Positions 1-8,992 of a stretch of DNA of 64,000 nucleotides are shown piece by piece. A program made the translations under genes and the position numbers. Below the pieces are notes generated by a model, which was given only the letters and a program-made list of their open reading frames with translations, was not told where the DNA came from and searched no databases. This DNA comes from Arthrobacter sp. MYb23 (GTDB lineage: Bacteria > Actinomycetota > Actinomycetes > Actinomycetales > Micrococcaceae), in the NCBI RefSeq assembly GCF_002979775.1, contig NZ_PCPR01000027.1, positions 1 to 64,000 of the forward strand, in the 5' to 3' direction. Each line of letters opens with the position of its first letter. The stretch's first letter is position 1.

Positions 1-1
1 T

Positions 2-1072
2 CCTCCTCCCCCCGCCTACGGCGCCTATCAGCAGCCATACGCCCCATACCAGCAGCCGGGCGCCACCCCTCCCCAGCCGAAACGCCCACTGAACCGGAAG
101 GTGATCATCGGCATCGCAGCCGGTGCGGCGGCAGTCCTTGCGGCCACCACAGTTGGGCTGTTCCTCCTGTTTTCGCCGGCTCAAGACGGTCGCGCGGCTG
201 CTACAACGTACTTCCAGGCCCTAAAAGACGGGGATACCAAGAAGGCGTTGAGCGTATCGGATCCGGGCGTCCCGGAGAATGAGGCGGTTCTTCTCCAGGA
301 GAACGTCTACAAGGCCGCGGGTCAGCACATTGACGGATTCCGGATCCTTGAGTCAAAGGGAGAATACGTCAGGGCTGAGGTAACGCAGAACGGCCGAAAG
401 CAAGAGGACATCCTCATGATGACCAAGTCACCGGGCGGCGAATGGAAGGTGGGCCCCAAAAACTTCCAGAAAATCCGGCTCAGTGCCAATCGTCCGGTGA
501 AGTCGTTCACCGTTAACGGCGTTGACATAGCGGCCCCTGACTCAGGGAGCGCATCGCAGGCTTCCCAGCTGCTCCTGCCGGCCTTTCCCGGTGAGTACAA
601 ACTCGGTATATCCGGGGACAAGTACGCAACAGTTGAAGAGAAGAAAGCCTTGGTCAGCATCGACCGGAGGATTTCCGACACTTCCGAAACCCTGAAGGTG
701 CTTCCCAGCCAGCTCCTCCTGGACGAGACCAAGGCTCTTCTCCAAAAAAAGCGGGAAGAATGCATCGCGTCCGCCCCGGGTACTACGACGCGGTCGTACA
801 GCAGCGGTTGTTCCGGGTTTAATCTCTACGAGTCCCGCCCCACCCGCAATGTGAACTGGACCATCGACGGAGAGCCCACCTTCTCGCTCTCCCTGTCCAA
901 GGACGTTTGGTATATCCAGTCAGAGGAAAAAGGCAAAGCTACGGTCAGCTACGAAGTGAACCGCGGCAACGAAGCCACCCCGAAATGGGAGCCTCATGTT
1001 GAGGTTCGGGAAGCCCGCGTCTCAGGTGAAATCCACATCGTCGATGGAAAAGCGACGCTCAAAGACCAATAG
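2..1072 (+). CDS. Membrane-anchored protein with Pro/Tyr/Gln-rich N-terminus, 5'-truncated
   Basis: The reading frame is open from base 2, so the true start lies before the window; the GTG at 101 is internal. The visible N-terminus is a low-complexity Pro-Tyr-Gln stretch (repeats such as YQQPYAPYQQP) followed by a basic patch and one hydrophobic segment of about 24 residues (codons 34-57 of the visible part). The rest, about 290 residues, is hydrophilic and probably extracytoplasmic. The layout, a disordered cytoplasmic tail, one TM helix and a large outer domain, is common in actinobacterial envelope proteins, some with an N-terminal zinc ribbon that would lie outside the window. I do not recognise the outer domain. 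It is convergent with the methyltransferase gene at 1108. Confidence 0.75.
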   Translation, partial: PPPPAYGAYQQPYAPYQQPGATPPQPKRPLNRKVIIGIAAGAAAVLAATTVGLFLLFSPAQDGRAAATTYFQALKDGDTKKALSVSDPGVPENEAVLLQENVYKAAGQHIDGFRILESKGEYVRAEVTQNGRKQEDILMMTKSPGGEWKVGPKNFQKIRLSANRPVKSFTVNGVDIAAPDSGSASQASQLLLPAFPGEYKLGISGDKYATVEEKKALVSIDRRISDTSETLKVLPSQLLLDETKALLQKKREECIASAPGTTTRSYSSGCSGFNLYESRPTRNVNWTIDGEPTFSLSLSKDVWYIQSEEKGKATVSYEVNRGNEATPKWEPHVEVREARVSGEIHIVDGKATLKDQ

Positions 1073-1107
1073 ATCGAAAGCTGCCCGGGGCGATACTAAC
1101 AAGTCGC

Positions 1108-1794
1108 CTAGCTGATGGGCTGCTGGAATACGTGCCGGCGGACCCAGGCGTGCATGGCAATGGCCGCGGCGGAGGCGGCGTTCATGGACCGGGTGGAGCC
1201 GAACTGCTCGATGGAAAGCGTGGCGACGGCGGCATCGTGAACCTCGGGCGTCAAGCCGGGGCCTTCCTGCCCGAACACGAGTACGCAATTCTTGGGAAGG
1301 TCGTAGGTCTCCAGGGGCACGGAATCCGGGAAGATGTCGATGCCGATCACCGCCAGCCCCTCCCCCTCAGCCCACTGAACGAAGTCCTCAACGGTGGGGT
1401 GGTGGCGGACGTGCTGGTAGCGGTCGGTGACCATGGCCCCGCGACGGTTCCACCGACGTCGACCAATTATGTGGACCTCTTTGGCGAGAAACGCGTTGGC
1501 GGTCCGCACCACGGTGCCAATGTTGAGGTCATGCTGCCAGTTTTCAATCGCGATGTGGAAGTCGTGGCGCTTTGAATCAAGGTCCGCAACGATCGCGTCG
1601 TGCTTCCAGTACCGGTACTGGTCCACCACGTTGCGGCGGTCCCCGTCCCTCAGCAGGTCCGGATCCCAGTGCTCACCTACCGGCCACTCGCCCTCCCAAG
1701 GCCCGACGCCGACCTCGGGTTTCGCTTCTGCCTCGGCCTCGGCTGTGGTTTCGGCAGGCGTGGGCAGGGCTGTGTTGGGGGGAAGGTCAGTCAC
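1108..1794 (-). CDS. TrmH/SpoU-family RNA 2'-O-methyltransferase
   Basis: A SPOUT-fold methyltransferase that should transfer a methyl group from SAM to a ribose 2'-OH of tRNA or rRNA in the cytoplasm. The three family motifs are visible: NIGTVVRTANAF (residues 91-102), LVFGQEGPGLT (172-182) and SIEQFGSTRSMNAASAAAIA (194-213), which form the trefoil knot and SAM pocket. The 228-residue length suits a stand-alone SpoU domain with a short Ala/Glu-rich N-terminal extension of low complexity. The exact target nucleotide cannot be read from the sequence. It ends close to the preceding gene, with which it is convergent. Confidence 0.88.
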   Translation of the reverse strand: MTDLPPNTALPTPAETTAEAEAEAKPEVGVGPWEGEWPVGEHWDPDLLRDGDRRNVVDQYRYWKHDAIVADLDSKRHDFHIAIENWQHDLNIGTVVRTANAFLAKEVHIIGRRRWNRRGAMVTDRYQHVRHHPTVEDFVQWAEGEGLAVIGIDIFPDSVPLETYDLPKNCVLVFGQEGPGLTPEVHDAAVATLSIEQFGSTRSMNAASAAAIAMHAWVRRHVFQQPIS

Positions 1795-1850
1795 CCCTCA
1801 ACTTTAGCCCCGCCCGGTTGCGCGCCTGAGCGCGCTGAGTGGGGCAGACC

Positions 1851-3065
1851 TTAGACCATCTTCCACTTGTTGATGCGGTATGAGTTGCCCAACTGCTCAA
1901 ACAGTCCCGGGTGGGCGTCCCAGTATTCCTTGTGGCCGCTGACGCCAAGCATCTGCGGGGTTCCCCACGGTGTTACCGAGAACAGGTTCACGGCCTGAAT
2001 CGCTTCGCCACGGGCGTTGGTGCAGGTGAACCCGATGACCACGGCTGCGCCGCGGCGGAACTCACGGATTTCCGGCATGCTGGTCTTGAAGTCGGCCGCG
2101 CATTTGTGGCCCACCAGGTTTTGGGGCAGCTCACTGGCGGACATTCCCTTGAAACGGGCTTCGATGTCCTGGATGGCTTTCTTGACCTCCGCAGGATCCT
2201 TGCCGAACTTGCCTTCCTCGGACTCAGCGAAGAACGCATAGGCCTGCGCGATCCCGTCGCCGTCGGTCTCCACAGTGCCTTGGGCCCTCTTCTGGATCTC
2301 TTCGCCGGTGCTGGGGTCTTTGGTGATGCCGAACGACTCGTCATGGGTCCACTCGGCCAGGTACTGGAAAGACGATTCGCCCGTGACCCACTTGCTGAAC
2401 AGCGGATCGCCGTCCGCCGGAACGTTGCTGGGTCCGGCCAATTCGTTCCAAACTGCGGGAAGGGGGATGGCGTCAGCGGGGATTTCAGAGGAGGCCGAGG
2501 CCTCGCCGGACGGTTCAGCGGAAGGCTCTGCGGCTGCCTCGGATGCGTCCTCGGAGGACGTCACCGACGGCTGCGGGGTATCAACGGCCGTGGGCTTCGT
2601 CATGGACGGAATCAGCCACGTGAACGTCACCACCAGCGCAATGATCACGACGACGGCGACACCACCCAGGATGAGGAACAACGACTTCTTGTTGTGGTCG
2701 CCCGGGTTCTGGCCGGGTCCACCGGGTCCGCCCGGGTATCCCGGCTGGCCGGGGTATCCGCCGCCCGGCGGCGGGAACCCGGGTTGGCCTGGCTGCCCCT
2801 GTTCCGCTTGGGGGTAGCGGTGCACAGTTTCGGCGTACTCGCCGTCGGGGTGTTGCTGGGGCTGGTTCTGTGGCTGCTGCGCCGGGAACGCCTGGGTGGC
2901 GGCAGGTTGCGAGGGAAACGCCTCGGTCTGGGCTTCCGGCTGGTACATCGGTTGCGTCTGGCCCGGTTGGTACTGGCTGTACTGATCCTTGCCAGTGTCG
3001 TAACGCGGCTGCGGCACGCCGTTGGGGTCATAGGGAGGCTGCGGTGCTCCGTTGTTGTTGCTCAT
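1851..3065 (-). CDS. Single-pass membrane protein with Pro/Gln/Gly-rich cytoplasmic tail
   Basis: The 404-residue product has a long low-complexity N-terminus (residues 1-125, rich in Pro, Gln, Gly and Tyr), one TM helix at about 128-152, an Ala/Ser/Glu/Pro-rich linker and a C-terminal extracytoplasmic domain of about 190 residues. The start chosen is the ATG of MSNNNGAPQP because an AAAGGG box lies 7 bases upstream; an in-frame ATG five codons further up lacks one. Architecture resembles the gene at the left end of the window, although the outer domains do not look alike. The outer domain is not recognised. Function unknown, envelope-associated by topology. Confidence 0.8.
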   Translation of the reverse strand: MSNNNGAPQPPYDPNGVPQPRYDTGKDQYSQYQPGQTQPMYQPEAQTEAFPSQPAATQAFPAQQPQNQPQQHPDGEYAETVHRYPQAEQGQPGQPGFPPPGGGYPGQPGYPGGPGGPGQNPGDHNKKSLFLILGGVAVVVIIALVVTFTWLIPSMTKPTAVDTPQPSVTSSEDASEAAAEPSAEPSGEASASSEIPADAIPLPAVWNELAGPSNVPADGDPLFSKWVTGESSFQYLAEWTHDESFGITKDPSTGEEIQKRAQGTVETDGDGIAQAYAFFAESEEGKFGKDPAEVKKAIQDIEARFKGMSASELPQNLVGHKCAADFKTSMPEIREFRRGAAVVIGFTCTNARGEAIQAVNLFSVTPWGTPQMLGVSGHKEYWDAHPGLFEQLGNSYRINKWKMV

Positions 3066-3326
3066 GACAGGCCCTTTCACATGCGGTAAGTGGGGACCTG
3101 CTGGAGCGCGGCGACGTCAAGAATCCACCGCGTCGATCCCCCGACCCACGGTGGTGGCACACCAGCGCCGCAACCAGCGTAGTCCAGTCCAACGCACCCA
3201 AGGCAAGTCACGAGAGATATCCACATGGGCAGAACTTCCCACATAAGCGGGTTCCCAAGCTGTTGAGACAGCGGATTGATGGAAGACTGGGTGGCAGTGC
3301 ACGAACAATCCCAGCCGGAGGCAAAT
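3066..3326. other. Divergent intergenic region
   Basis: This 261-base gap separates the minus-strand membrane protein gene from the plus-strand HAD phosphatase gene and must hold both promoters. I see no clear repeat, RNA gene or operator in it. Short open frames here overlap one another and lack ribosome binding sites. Confidence 0.5.
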
Positions 3327-4148
3327 ATGGCAGAAGAAACCACGTCCACGTCGGTGTACCGGAATGGCCACGAAATCGAGTGCTGGCTCACGGACATGGA
3401 CGGCGTCCTGGTTCATGAAAACCAGGCGATCCCCGGTGCCGCTGAACTCATCCAGCGCTGGGTGGACACGTCCAAGCGCTTCCTGGTCCTGACCAACAAC
3501 TCCATCTTCACGCCCCGCGACCTCGCAGCCCGCCTGCGCGCGTCCGGCTTGGAAGTCCCTGAAGAGAACATCTGGACCTCCGCGCTGGCTACCGCCCAGT
3601 TCCTGAAGGACCAGGTCCAGTCATCGGATTCGGGCAACCGCGCCTACACCATCGGCGAAGCCGGACTCACAACTGCCCTGCACGAGGCCGGATTCATCCT
3701 CACTGATACCGATCCGGACTTCGTGGTGCTCGGCGAGACCCGCACCTACTCCTTTGAAGCGATCACCATGGCTGTCCGCCATATCCTGGCCGGCGCCCGC
3801 TTCATCGCCACCAACCCGGACGCCACCGGTCCTTCCAAGGACGGCCCCATGCCGGCAACCGGAGCCATTGCGGCCATGATCACCAAGGCCACGGGCCGCG
3901 AGCCCTACATTGTGGGCAAGCCGAACCCCATGATGTTCCGCTCCGCCATGAACCAGATCGACGCCCACTCCGAGACCACGGCCATGATCGGCGACCGCAT
4001 GGATACGGACATCGTGGCAGGCATGGAAGCGGGCCTGCACACGGTTTTGGTGCTCAGCGGCATCACGCAGCGCGAAGAAATCGTGTCCTTCCCGTTCCGG
4101 CCCAACCAGATCCTCAACTCCGTTGCCGACCTCAAGAGCCAAATCTAG
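3327..4148 (+). CDS. HAD-superfamily phosphatase, NagD-like
   Basis: Predicted cytoplasmic Mg-dependent phosphohydrolase of the HAD class-II (NagD/PGP) type. Visible motifs are DMDGV (residues 23-27, motif I with the nucleophilic Asp), LTNNS (55-59, motif II), VGKPNP (motif III Lys) and MIGDRMDTDI (motif IV acidic pair), with the C2 cap between motifs II and III. The 273-residue length is normal for the subfamily. The start at 3327 is preferred over an upstream ATG at 3276 because GGAGG sits 5 bases before it. Substrates in this group vary (sugar phosphates, nucleotides, phosphoglycolate). It is followed 17 bases later by a phosphatase gene, probably co-transcribed. Confidence 0.88.
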   Translation: MAEETTSTSVYRNGHEIECWLTDMDGVLVHENQAIPGAAELIQRWVDTSKRFLVLTNNSIFTPRDLAARLRASGLEVPEENIWTSALATAQFLKDQVQSSDSGNRAYTIGEAGLTTALHEAGFILTDTDPDFVVLGETRTYSFEAITMAVRHILAGARFIATNPDATGPSKDGPMPATGAIAAMITKATGREPYIVGKPNPMMFRSAMNQIDAHSETTAMIGDRMDTDIVAGMEAGLHTVLVLSGITQREEIVSFPFRPNQILNSVADLKSQI

Positions 4149-4165
4149 GACAACAGGACAAGACC

Positions 4166-4897
4166 ATGGCTGTGCTCAATCTGCGTCCCTTGGCCGGCGG
4201 CCGGATACTCAGGGGCAGCCAACCGTTCGGTTTGGATGCCGCTGCAACCTCGGGTTTCCTGACCGAGCACGGCATCCAGGCAATCGTGGACCTGCGGAGT
4301 GAGCTTGAGCGCTCATTGGTTCCCTGGCTGGTTCAGGACGGCAACGACAAGGACAACGACGGCGGCGGCTCGCCTGCCGTCGCCGTCCCGCCCGCCGTCG
4401 AGCTCATCCATAACCCTCTGGACCCGAACGCCATTGCCGGGTCGCTCCAGTCCGTGGAAACGGCCGAGGACCTCGGCGACTTGTATCTGGGATGGATCCG
4501 GCTCAGGCCCGAATGGGTGGGCGACGCGCTGCGACCCGTCGCACGTGGCAAACGCACGCTGGTGCACTGTTCGTTAGGCAAGGACCGGACAGGCGTGGTG
4601 TCCGCGATCGGACTTCTGGCAACAGGAGGAACCGAGGATCAAGTAGTGGCTGATTATGCGGCCACCACAGCCAACTTGCCGGATGTCCTGGAAGTCATGG
4701 CGGAAACGTGGCGGCTGAGCGTGCCCTCAACACCGGCAGAGTATTTCAGCCCCGACCTCATGATCCTGCAGAGCCCCGAAGCTGCCATGCGGCATTTCCT
4801 GGCCCGCTTTGGGCAGGAGTTTGGCGACGTACGGAGCTTTCTGCGGGAGGCAGGCCTCACCGGCGTCGAGGTTGAATCGCTGCGGAACGGCGCCTGA
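4166..4897 (+). CDS. Tyrosine-protein phosphatase (Y_phosphatase3 type)
   Basis: Contains the P-loop signature VHCSLGKDRTGVV (HCX5R; catalytic Cys and Arg near residues 134 and 140), typical of the dual-specificity-like bacterial phosphatases related to MptpB of mycobacteria. The N-terminus (NLRPLAGGRILRGSQPF) matches the start of that family, in which an RG(S/A)xP element precedes the first strand. At 243 residues it is full length and has no signal peptide. Likely substrates are phosphotyrosine proteins or phosphoinositides; the choice cannot be made from sequence. It follows the HAD phosphatase by 17 bases and is convergent with the hydrolase gene at 4907. Confidence 0.87.
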   Translation: MAVLNLRPLAGGRILRGSQPFGLDAAATSGFLTEHGIQAIVDLRSELERSLVPWLVQDGNDKDNDGGGSPAVAVPPAVELIHNPLDPNAIAGSLQSVETAEDLGDLYLGWIRLRPEWVGDALRPVARGKRTLVHCSLGKDRTGVVSAIGLLATGGTEDQVVADYAATTANLPDVLEVMAETWRLSVPSTPAEYFSPDLMILQSPEAAMRHFLARFGQEFGDVRSFLREAGLTGVEVESLRNGA

Positions 4898-4906
4898 GAA
4901 CGGGTT

Positions 4907-6031
4907 CTAAGCCGGACGGATGACCTTTCCATTCGGCTCCTGAAATGACGGCTCCCGGGGCTCTGGTGGGAGCGGCTGAAGTTCGTCCTGGACCCGTTCC
5001 AGCAGCGGCCGGTAAATGCTTCCGTTCCACTGCGGGCTGGCGTGCGCGGGCCGCGCGCCATCCGTGCTGAGCGTGGGCAGGGCCATGTTGGCCCCGAAGA
5101 CCTTGCTCCACCCGGCACGCGCCGACTCATAATCCACCGTGCCATCCTTGGCGTTGCCAATGAAGGCCATCCGGGCACCACCGATTTTTCCCGCCAGCCG
5201 GAGGCCGTCAAAGTGGTAAATGTACGCAGACTCCGTCTGGATCAGCACGCTGGAAGGGGCAATCGGCGAGAGTTGTTCCAGGGATTGATCGAGGATTTGC
5301 CGCCACGTCCGCTCGTCCTTGTGCGCCACCCGCTCCCCCAGCTCATAGCCGCCGCGCAGGACCGACGGGATGCGGAAACCGTTCTCGTACAGGAACACCA
5401 CGCCATCGAACCAGCTCTGGTCCAGAACATCCGCGCGGCTGAACGGACTCGAATCCAGCACGATCAACTGCGTCTCGACGCCGTGCAGCTCCAGCAGGCG
5501 GGCAGCCACCTGCGTGGCGAGCATCCCGCCGAAGCTGTGGCCGTAGAAGTAGAGCTTCTCCAGTTCCAGCTCGCGGACGTGGAGGATGATTTCGCGGACG
5601 ATTTCGTCCACGTCCAGTCCCAGGTTGGAATATCCGACGGCGGCAAGGCGGCCCCGCTGATGCAGGGCAGGACGCAGTGAGTTGAGGATCCACTGGGCCT
5701 CTTCCCAACTGGTTTTATAGCCCGGAAAGAGGATCCAGCTGGCTTTGGGGAAGTACAGGTCCGAGTACGGATCCGGGACGCGGAGGATCTTGGTGGACCG
5801 ACGCTCGGCCTGGACGCGCCGGGTGAAGAGCATGTCCGCAGCGAGCGCCCCGGACGCGCCGGCTGTGATGAGGAAGTTACGGCGGGATGTCTTTTTCAGC
5901 CGGGCAGCGTAGGGCAGGATCCGGGCCCATGAGCCCGGATCCTCGTCCTGCTCCGGCTTTTCAGCCACCGGCGCGGTAGGTTTTTCAGTCACCTCCGGCG
6001 GCGCCGGGAGCTTCCCTACCTGAACGTCCAC
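4907..6031 (-). CDS. Alpha/beta hydrolase with Tat-like N-terminal segment
   Basis: Alpha/beta-hydrolase fold protein of 374 residues. The nucleophile elbow GHSFGG is near the middle, a strand ending in VLDSSP follows, and an Asp and His suited to the catalytic triad are available in the C-terminal half. Residues of about 50-70 read KKTSRRNFLITAGASGALAA, a twin-arginine-like motif with a short hydrophobic stretch. It lies unusually far from the N-terminus, so the protein is either exported by Tat from an internal signal or simply membrane-tethered. The substrate is unknown; lipase or esterase activity is the family default. It lies upstream of, and convergent with, the tyrosine phosphatase gene. 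Confidence 0.75.
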   Translation of the reverse strand: MDVQVGKLPAPPEVTEKPTAPVAEKPEQDEDPGSWARILPYAARLKKTSRRNFLITAGASGALAADMLFTRRVQAERRSTKILRVPDPYSDLYFPKASWILFPGYKTSWEEAQWILNSLRPALHQRGRLAAVGYSNLGLDVDEIVREIILHVRELELEKLYFYGHSFGGMLATQVAARLLELHGVETQLIVLDSSPFSRADVLDQSWFDGVVFLYENGFRIPSVLRGGYELGERVAHKDERTWRQILDQSLEQLSPIAPSSVLIQTESAYIYHFDGLRLAGKIGGARMAFIGNAKDGTVDYESARAGWSKVFGANMALPTLSTDGARPAHASPQWNGSIYRPLLERVQDELQPLPPEPREPSFQEPNGKVIRPA

Positions 6032-6078
6032 GCAGCAAGCATAGGCTCCGCAAGCACCGCCTTACAGCCCCGTAGTTG

Positions 6079-6651
6079 CTAGTCGAGGCCCAGTTCGTCC
6101 TTGCCGAAGGCGAAGAGGTACGGTACGCCGGTTTCGGCTTCGATCTTCTCTTTGGCGCCGGTGTCGCGGTCCACGATGACAGCCACGGCCACTACATTGC
6201 CGCCGGCTTTGCGGACACCCTCGACGGCGGTCAGCGCGGACCCGCCGGTGGTGGACGTGTCCTCGAGAACCACTACGTTGCGGCCTTCAACCGAGGGACC
6301 TTCCACCTGACGGCCCATGCCGTAGGACTTCTGGGCCTTGCGGACAACGAAGGCGTCCACGGCACGGCCGGCGTCGGCAGCAGCGTGCATCACGGCGGTA
6401 CCCACAGGGTCCGCACCCATGGTGAGTCCACCAGCGCACTCAACTGAAACGCCGGCGTCGTCGATCATTGCCAACATGACCTGACCCACCAGTTTGGAGG
6501 CCTCGTGGTGCAAAGAAATGCGGCGGAGGTCTATGTAGTAGTCCGCTTCCTTGCCGCTGGAGAGGATCACCTTGCCGCGGACCACCGCCAGTTCTTTGAT
6601 GAGTTCAAGAAGGCGGGCGCGGGCAGCAGCGGTATCAAGCGTGGAAGTCAT
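6079..6651 (-). CDS. pyrE: Orotate phosphoribosyltransferase
   Basis: Catalyses orotate plus PRPP to OMP in pyrimidine synthesis. The PRPP-binding loop VVVLEDTSTTGGSAL is present, with the acidic pair (ED) and small residues expected. The N-terminal half carries the flexible-loop segment (VVRKAQKSYGMGRQVEG) with the lysines typical of OPRTs. At 190 residues it is normal for the actinobacterial form. The gene lies only 5 bases downstream of a LacI gene on the same strand, so some read-through from the sugar transporter operon is possible, although pyrE is normally constitutive. Confidence 0.92.
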   Translation of the reverse strand: MTSTLDTAAARARLLELIKELAVVRGKVILSSGKEADYYIDLRRISLHHEASKLVGQVMLAMIDDAGVSVECAGGLTMGADPVGTAVMHAAADAGRAVDAFVVRKAQKSYGMGRQVEGPSVEGRNVVVLEDTSTTGGSALTAVEGVRKAGGNVVAVAVIVDRDTGAKEKIEAETGVPYLFAFGKDELGLD

Positions 6652-6656
6652 GGCTC

Positions 6657-7697
6657 CTAGTTTAGTGGGAGCGGAGCTTTGTGAAGGGCAGGGGCCGCAG
6701 TGGTGGAGCGGACCACCAGACGGGGGCTGACCATCTGGTCCCCGGTTCCGCCTTCACCGTCCAGCTGCTGCAGCACGGCCTCCATACACCGGCGGCCGAG
6801 CTCTTCGAAGTCCTGTTTGACCGTGGTCAGCGGCGGCATGAAGAACTCGGCCTCGGGCTGGTCGTCGTAGCCCACCACGCTGATCTCGCCCGGCACGTGA
6901 AGTCCGGCCTCCTGGACGGCCCGGAGCACGCCCACGGCCATCTGGTCGTTCGCGACGAACACGGCCGTAACGCCGTGGTGGCGGATGAGTTCCAGGCCGG
7001 CCCGGTAGCCCGATGCTGCATCCCATGCGCCCTGGAGCAGGACATCAGGTTCAAGGCCGGCGTTGCCGAGCGCTTCCTGCCATCCCTTAATACGCTCAGC
7101 GGCATCGATCCAGTGCGGCGGTCCCGAAATGTGGGCAATGTGTCGGTGCCCCATGGCGATCAGATGCTCCACTGCGAGGCGGGCACCCAACCTTTGATCC
7201 AGTGACGCACCCGTCAACTGGTTTCCCGCACCCGCCCCGACTGCCACTATCGGCACGGGAACCTCGACGTCGCGCAGCGCGGCAAGGACATCCGGGTGGG
7301 GAACCAAGATCACGATGCCGTCCACGGACTGGTTCCGGAAATGCGCAATGGCATCCTTGACGCTCGCGCTGGTCACCTCGCGGAGGTTGGCGATGCTGAC
7401 GAAGTAGCCCGCCTCCCTGCCGGCCTGTTCAACTCCCAGGAGAGTATTCGCAGGTCCGAATTGGCTTGTCTCGCAGGCAAGCACACCGATGGTCCGGGAC
7501 CGCCGGGTCACCAGGCTGCGGGCCGCGGTGTTCCGGCGGTACCCAAGCTGCGCAATGGCCGATTCCACGCGCTGCTTGGTGCGTGCGCTGACGTTCGGAT
7601 GGTTGTTCAGGACGCGGGAGACCGTTTGGTGCGAGACTCCCGCCATCTTGGCAACATCCCCCATGACGGGAGGCCTGGACTCTCCCCCTGTGGACAT
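6657..7697 (-). CDS. LacI-family regulator of the ChvE/MmsAB-type sugar transporter
   Basis: Residues 10-60 form the LacI helix-turn-helix and hinge (DVAKMAGVSHQTVSRVLNNH), followed by a periplasmic-binding-protein-like sensor domain to residue 346. It is the last gene of a run transcribed as binding protein, ATPase, permease, regulator, with only 6 bases between the permease stop and this start. That makes it the best candidate for controlling the transporter through the TGTTAGCGTTCACA sites at 11,928 and 12,020. The effector is probably a sugar or sugar derivative taken up by the transporter. Confidence 0.88.
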   Translation of the reverse strand: MSTGGESRPPVMGDVAKMAGVSHQTVSRVLNNHPNVSARTKQRVESAIAQLGYRRNTAARSLVTRRSRTIGVLACETSQFGPANTLLGVEQAGREAGYFVSIANLREVTSASVKDAIAHFRNQSVDGIVILVPHPDVLAALRDVEVPVPIVAVGAGAGNQLTGASLDQRLGARLAVEHLIAMGHRHIAHISGPPHWIDAAERIKGWQEALGNAGLEPDVLLQGAWDAASGYRAGLELIRHHGVTAVFVANDQMAVGVLRAVQEAGLHVPGEISVVGYDDQPEAEFFMPPLTTVKQDFEELGRRCMEAVLQQLDGEGGTGDQMVSPRLVVRSTTAAPALHKAPLPLN

Positions 7698-7703
7698 GAG
7701 CGG

Positions 7704-8987
7704 CTATTTCGCGTCGACGACTACGGGCTCAGGCGTAGCGGGCGTGGACGTTTCGGTTGCCGGAGGCGTGGTCTTCCACTTGAAGCGACGGCCCATGGAG
7801 GAGCCTCCGCCGGAACCGGTGCGGTTCTTGTTGAAGATGTCGAAGCCGACGGCGAGCAGCAGCACAAGTCCCTTGATGAGCTGCTGGTAATCCGTGCCCA
7901 AGCCGAGGATGGACATGCCGTTGTTGAGGACGCCCATGATCAGGCCGCCGATCATGGCACCGGCTACTGTTCCGATGCCGCCTTGGACCGCAGCGCCGCC
8001 AATGAAGGCGGCAGCAATGGAATCGAGTTCGAAGCCGGTACCGCCGGCGGGCTGTGCCGAGTTCAGGCGGGCCGTGAAGACCAGCCCGGCCAAGGCAGCG
8101 AGGACACCCATGTTGACGAAGAGACGGAAAGTAACCTTCTTGGTCTTGATGCCCGAGAGTTCAGCGGCGTGGAGGTTTCCACCGATCGCGTAGGTATGGC
8201 GGCCGAAGATGCTGTTGTTCATCAGTGCCGAGTACACGATCACCAGGACAGCAAGGACGATCAGGACAATCGGGGTGCCACGGTAGCTGGCCAGCAGGAA
8301 AGTGATGATGAGCATCAGTACTGCGATGAACCCGTTCTTGACGGCAAACCAGGCCATCGGCTCATTCTCGAGGTTGAACTTGCGGCGAACCCGGCGTTCC
8401 TTGAGTGCTTGGAAAAGAATGGCTGCCGTGCCGCCGACGCCCAGGATCACTGTGAGCCATTCCAGGACGGACGTGCCGCCGGAGATGTCCGGGAGGAAGC
8501 CGCCACCCAGTGCACGGAGTTCGTTGGGGAACGGGGTGATCTGCTGGTTCTTGAGGGTGATGAGGGTCAGGCCGCGGAAGATCAGCATGCCGGCAAGGGT
8601 GACGATGAAGGCGGGGATGCCCACATAGGCAATCCAGTAGCCTTGCCACGCACCCACCAGCGCACCCACCAGGAGGCAGGCCGGGATGGCGAGCCACCAC
8701 GCCCAGCCCCAATGGACGATCATCACGCCGGCAACGGCGCCGATGAAGCCTGCGATGGAGCCGACGGAGAGGTCAATGTGGCCGGCGATGATGACCATCA
8801 CCATGCCGATGGCCAGGATCAGGATGTAGCTGTTCTGTACTACCAGGTTGGTGACGTTCTGCGGCTGGAGCAGTATGCCGTCGGTGAGTACCTGGAAGAG
8901 TATGACAATCAGGATCAGGGCGACGAAGATGCCAACCTGGCGGAGGCGGCTTGTGAGGAAGCCAAGGGATTCTCGTAGGGCGGACAT
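7704..8987 (-). CDS. mmsB: Monosaccharide ABC transporter permease (MmsB/GguB/XylH type)
   Basis: Membrane permease of a CUT2-class sugar importer, about 427 residues with roughly ten hydrophobic segments. The length and the central insert match the longer XylH/GguB permeases rather than RbsC. The ATG at 8987 is preferred over the longer open frame because the extension is Arg/His-rich and non-membranous, and AAGGA lies upstream of 8987. The stop of the upstream ATPase gene is 5 bases away, so translation is probably coupled. It pairs with the ChvE-like binding protein, which suggests uptake of several monosaccharides (xylose, arabinose, glucose or galactose). Confidence 0.88.
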   Translation of the reverse strand: MSALRESLGFLTSRLRQVGIFVALILIVILFQVLTDGILLQPQNVTNLVVQNSYILILAIGMVMVIIAGHIDLSVGSIAGFIGAVAGVMIVHWGWAWWLAIPACLLVGALVGAWQGYWIAYVGIPAFIVTLAGMLIFRGLTLITLKNQQITPFPNELRALGGGFLPDISGGTSVLEWLTVILGVGGTAAILFQALKERRVRRKFNLENEPMAWFAVKNGFIAVLMLIITFLLASYRGTPIVLIVLAVLVIVYSALMNNSIFGRHTYAIGGNLHAAELSGIKTKKVTFRLFVNMGVLAALAGLVFTARLNSAQPAGGTGFELDSIAAAFIGGAAVQGGIGTVAGAMIGGLIMGVLNNGMSILGLGTDYQQLIKGLVLLLAVGFDIFNKNRTGSGGGSSMGRRFKWKTTPPATETSTPATPEPVVVDAK

Positions 8988-8992
8988 GTTCG

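Noticed and set aside
1911..3089. A 392-codon plus-strand frame
   Set aside because: It lies antisense to the Pro-rich membrane protein and consists of Arg/Gly/Leu-rich low complexity with no motif.
7296..8978. A 560-codon plus-strand open frame across the sugar permease
   Set aside because: It is the antisense shadow of the minus-strand permease and LacI genes; the composition (Asp/Glu/His/Gln-rich) matches no family, and the permease frame has clear membrane segments.
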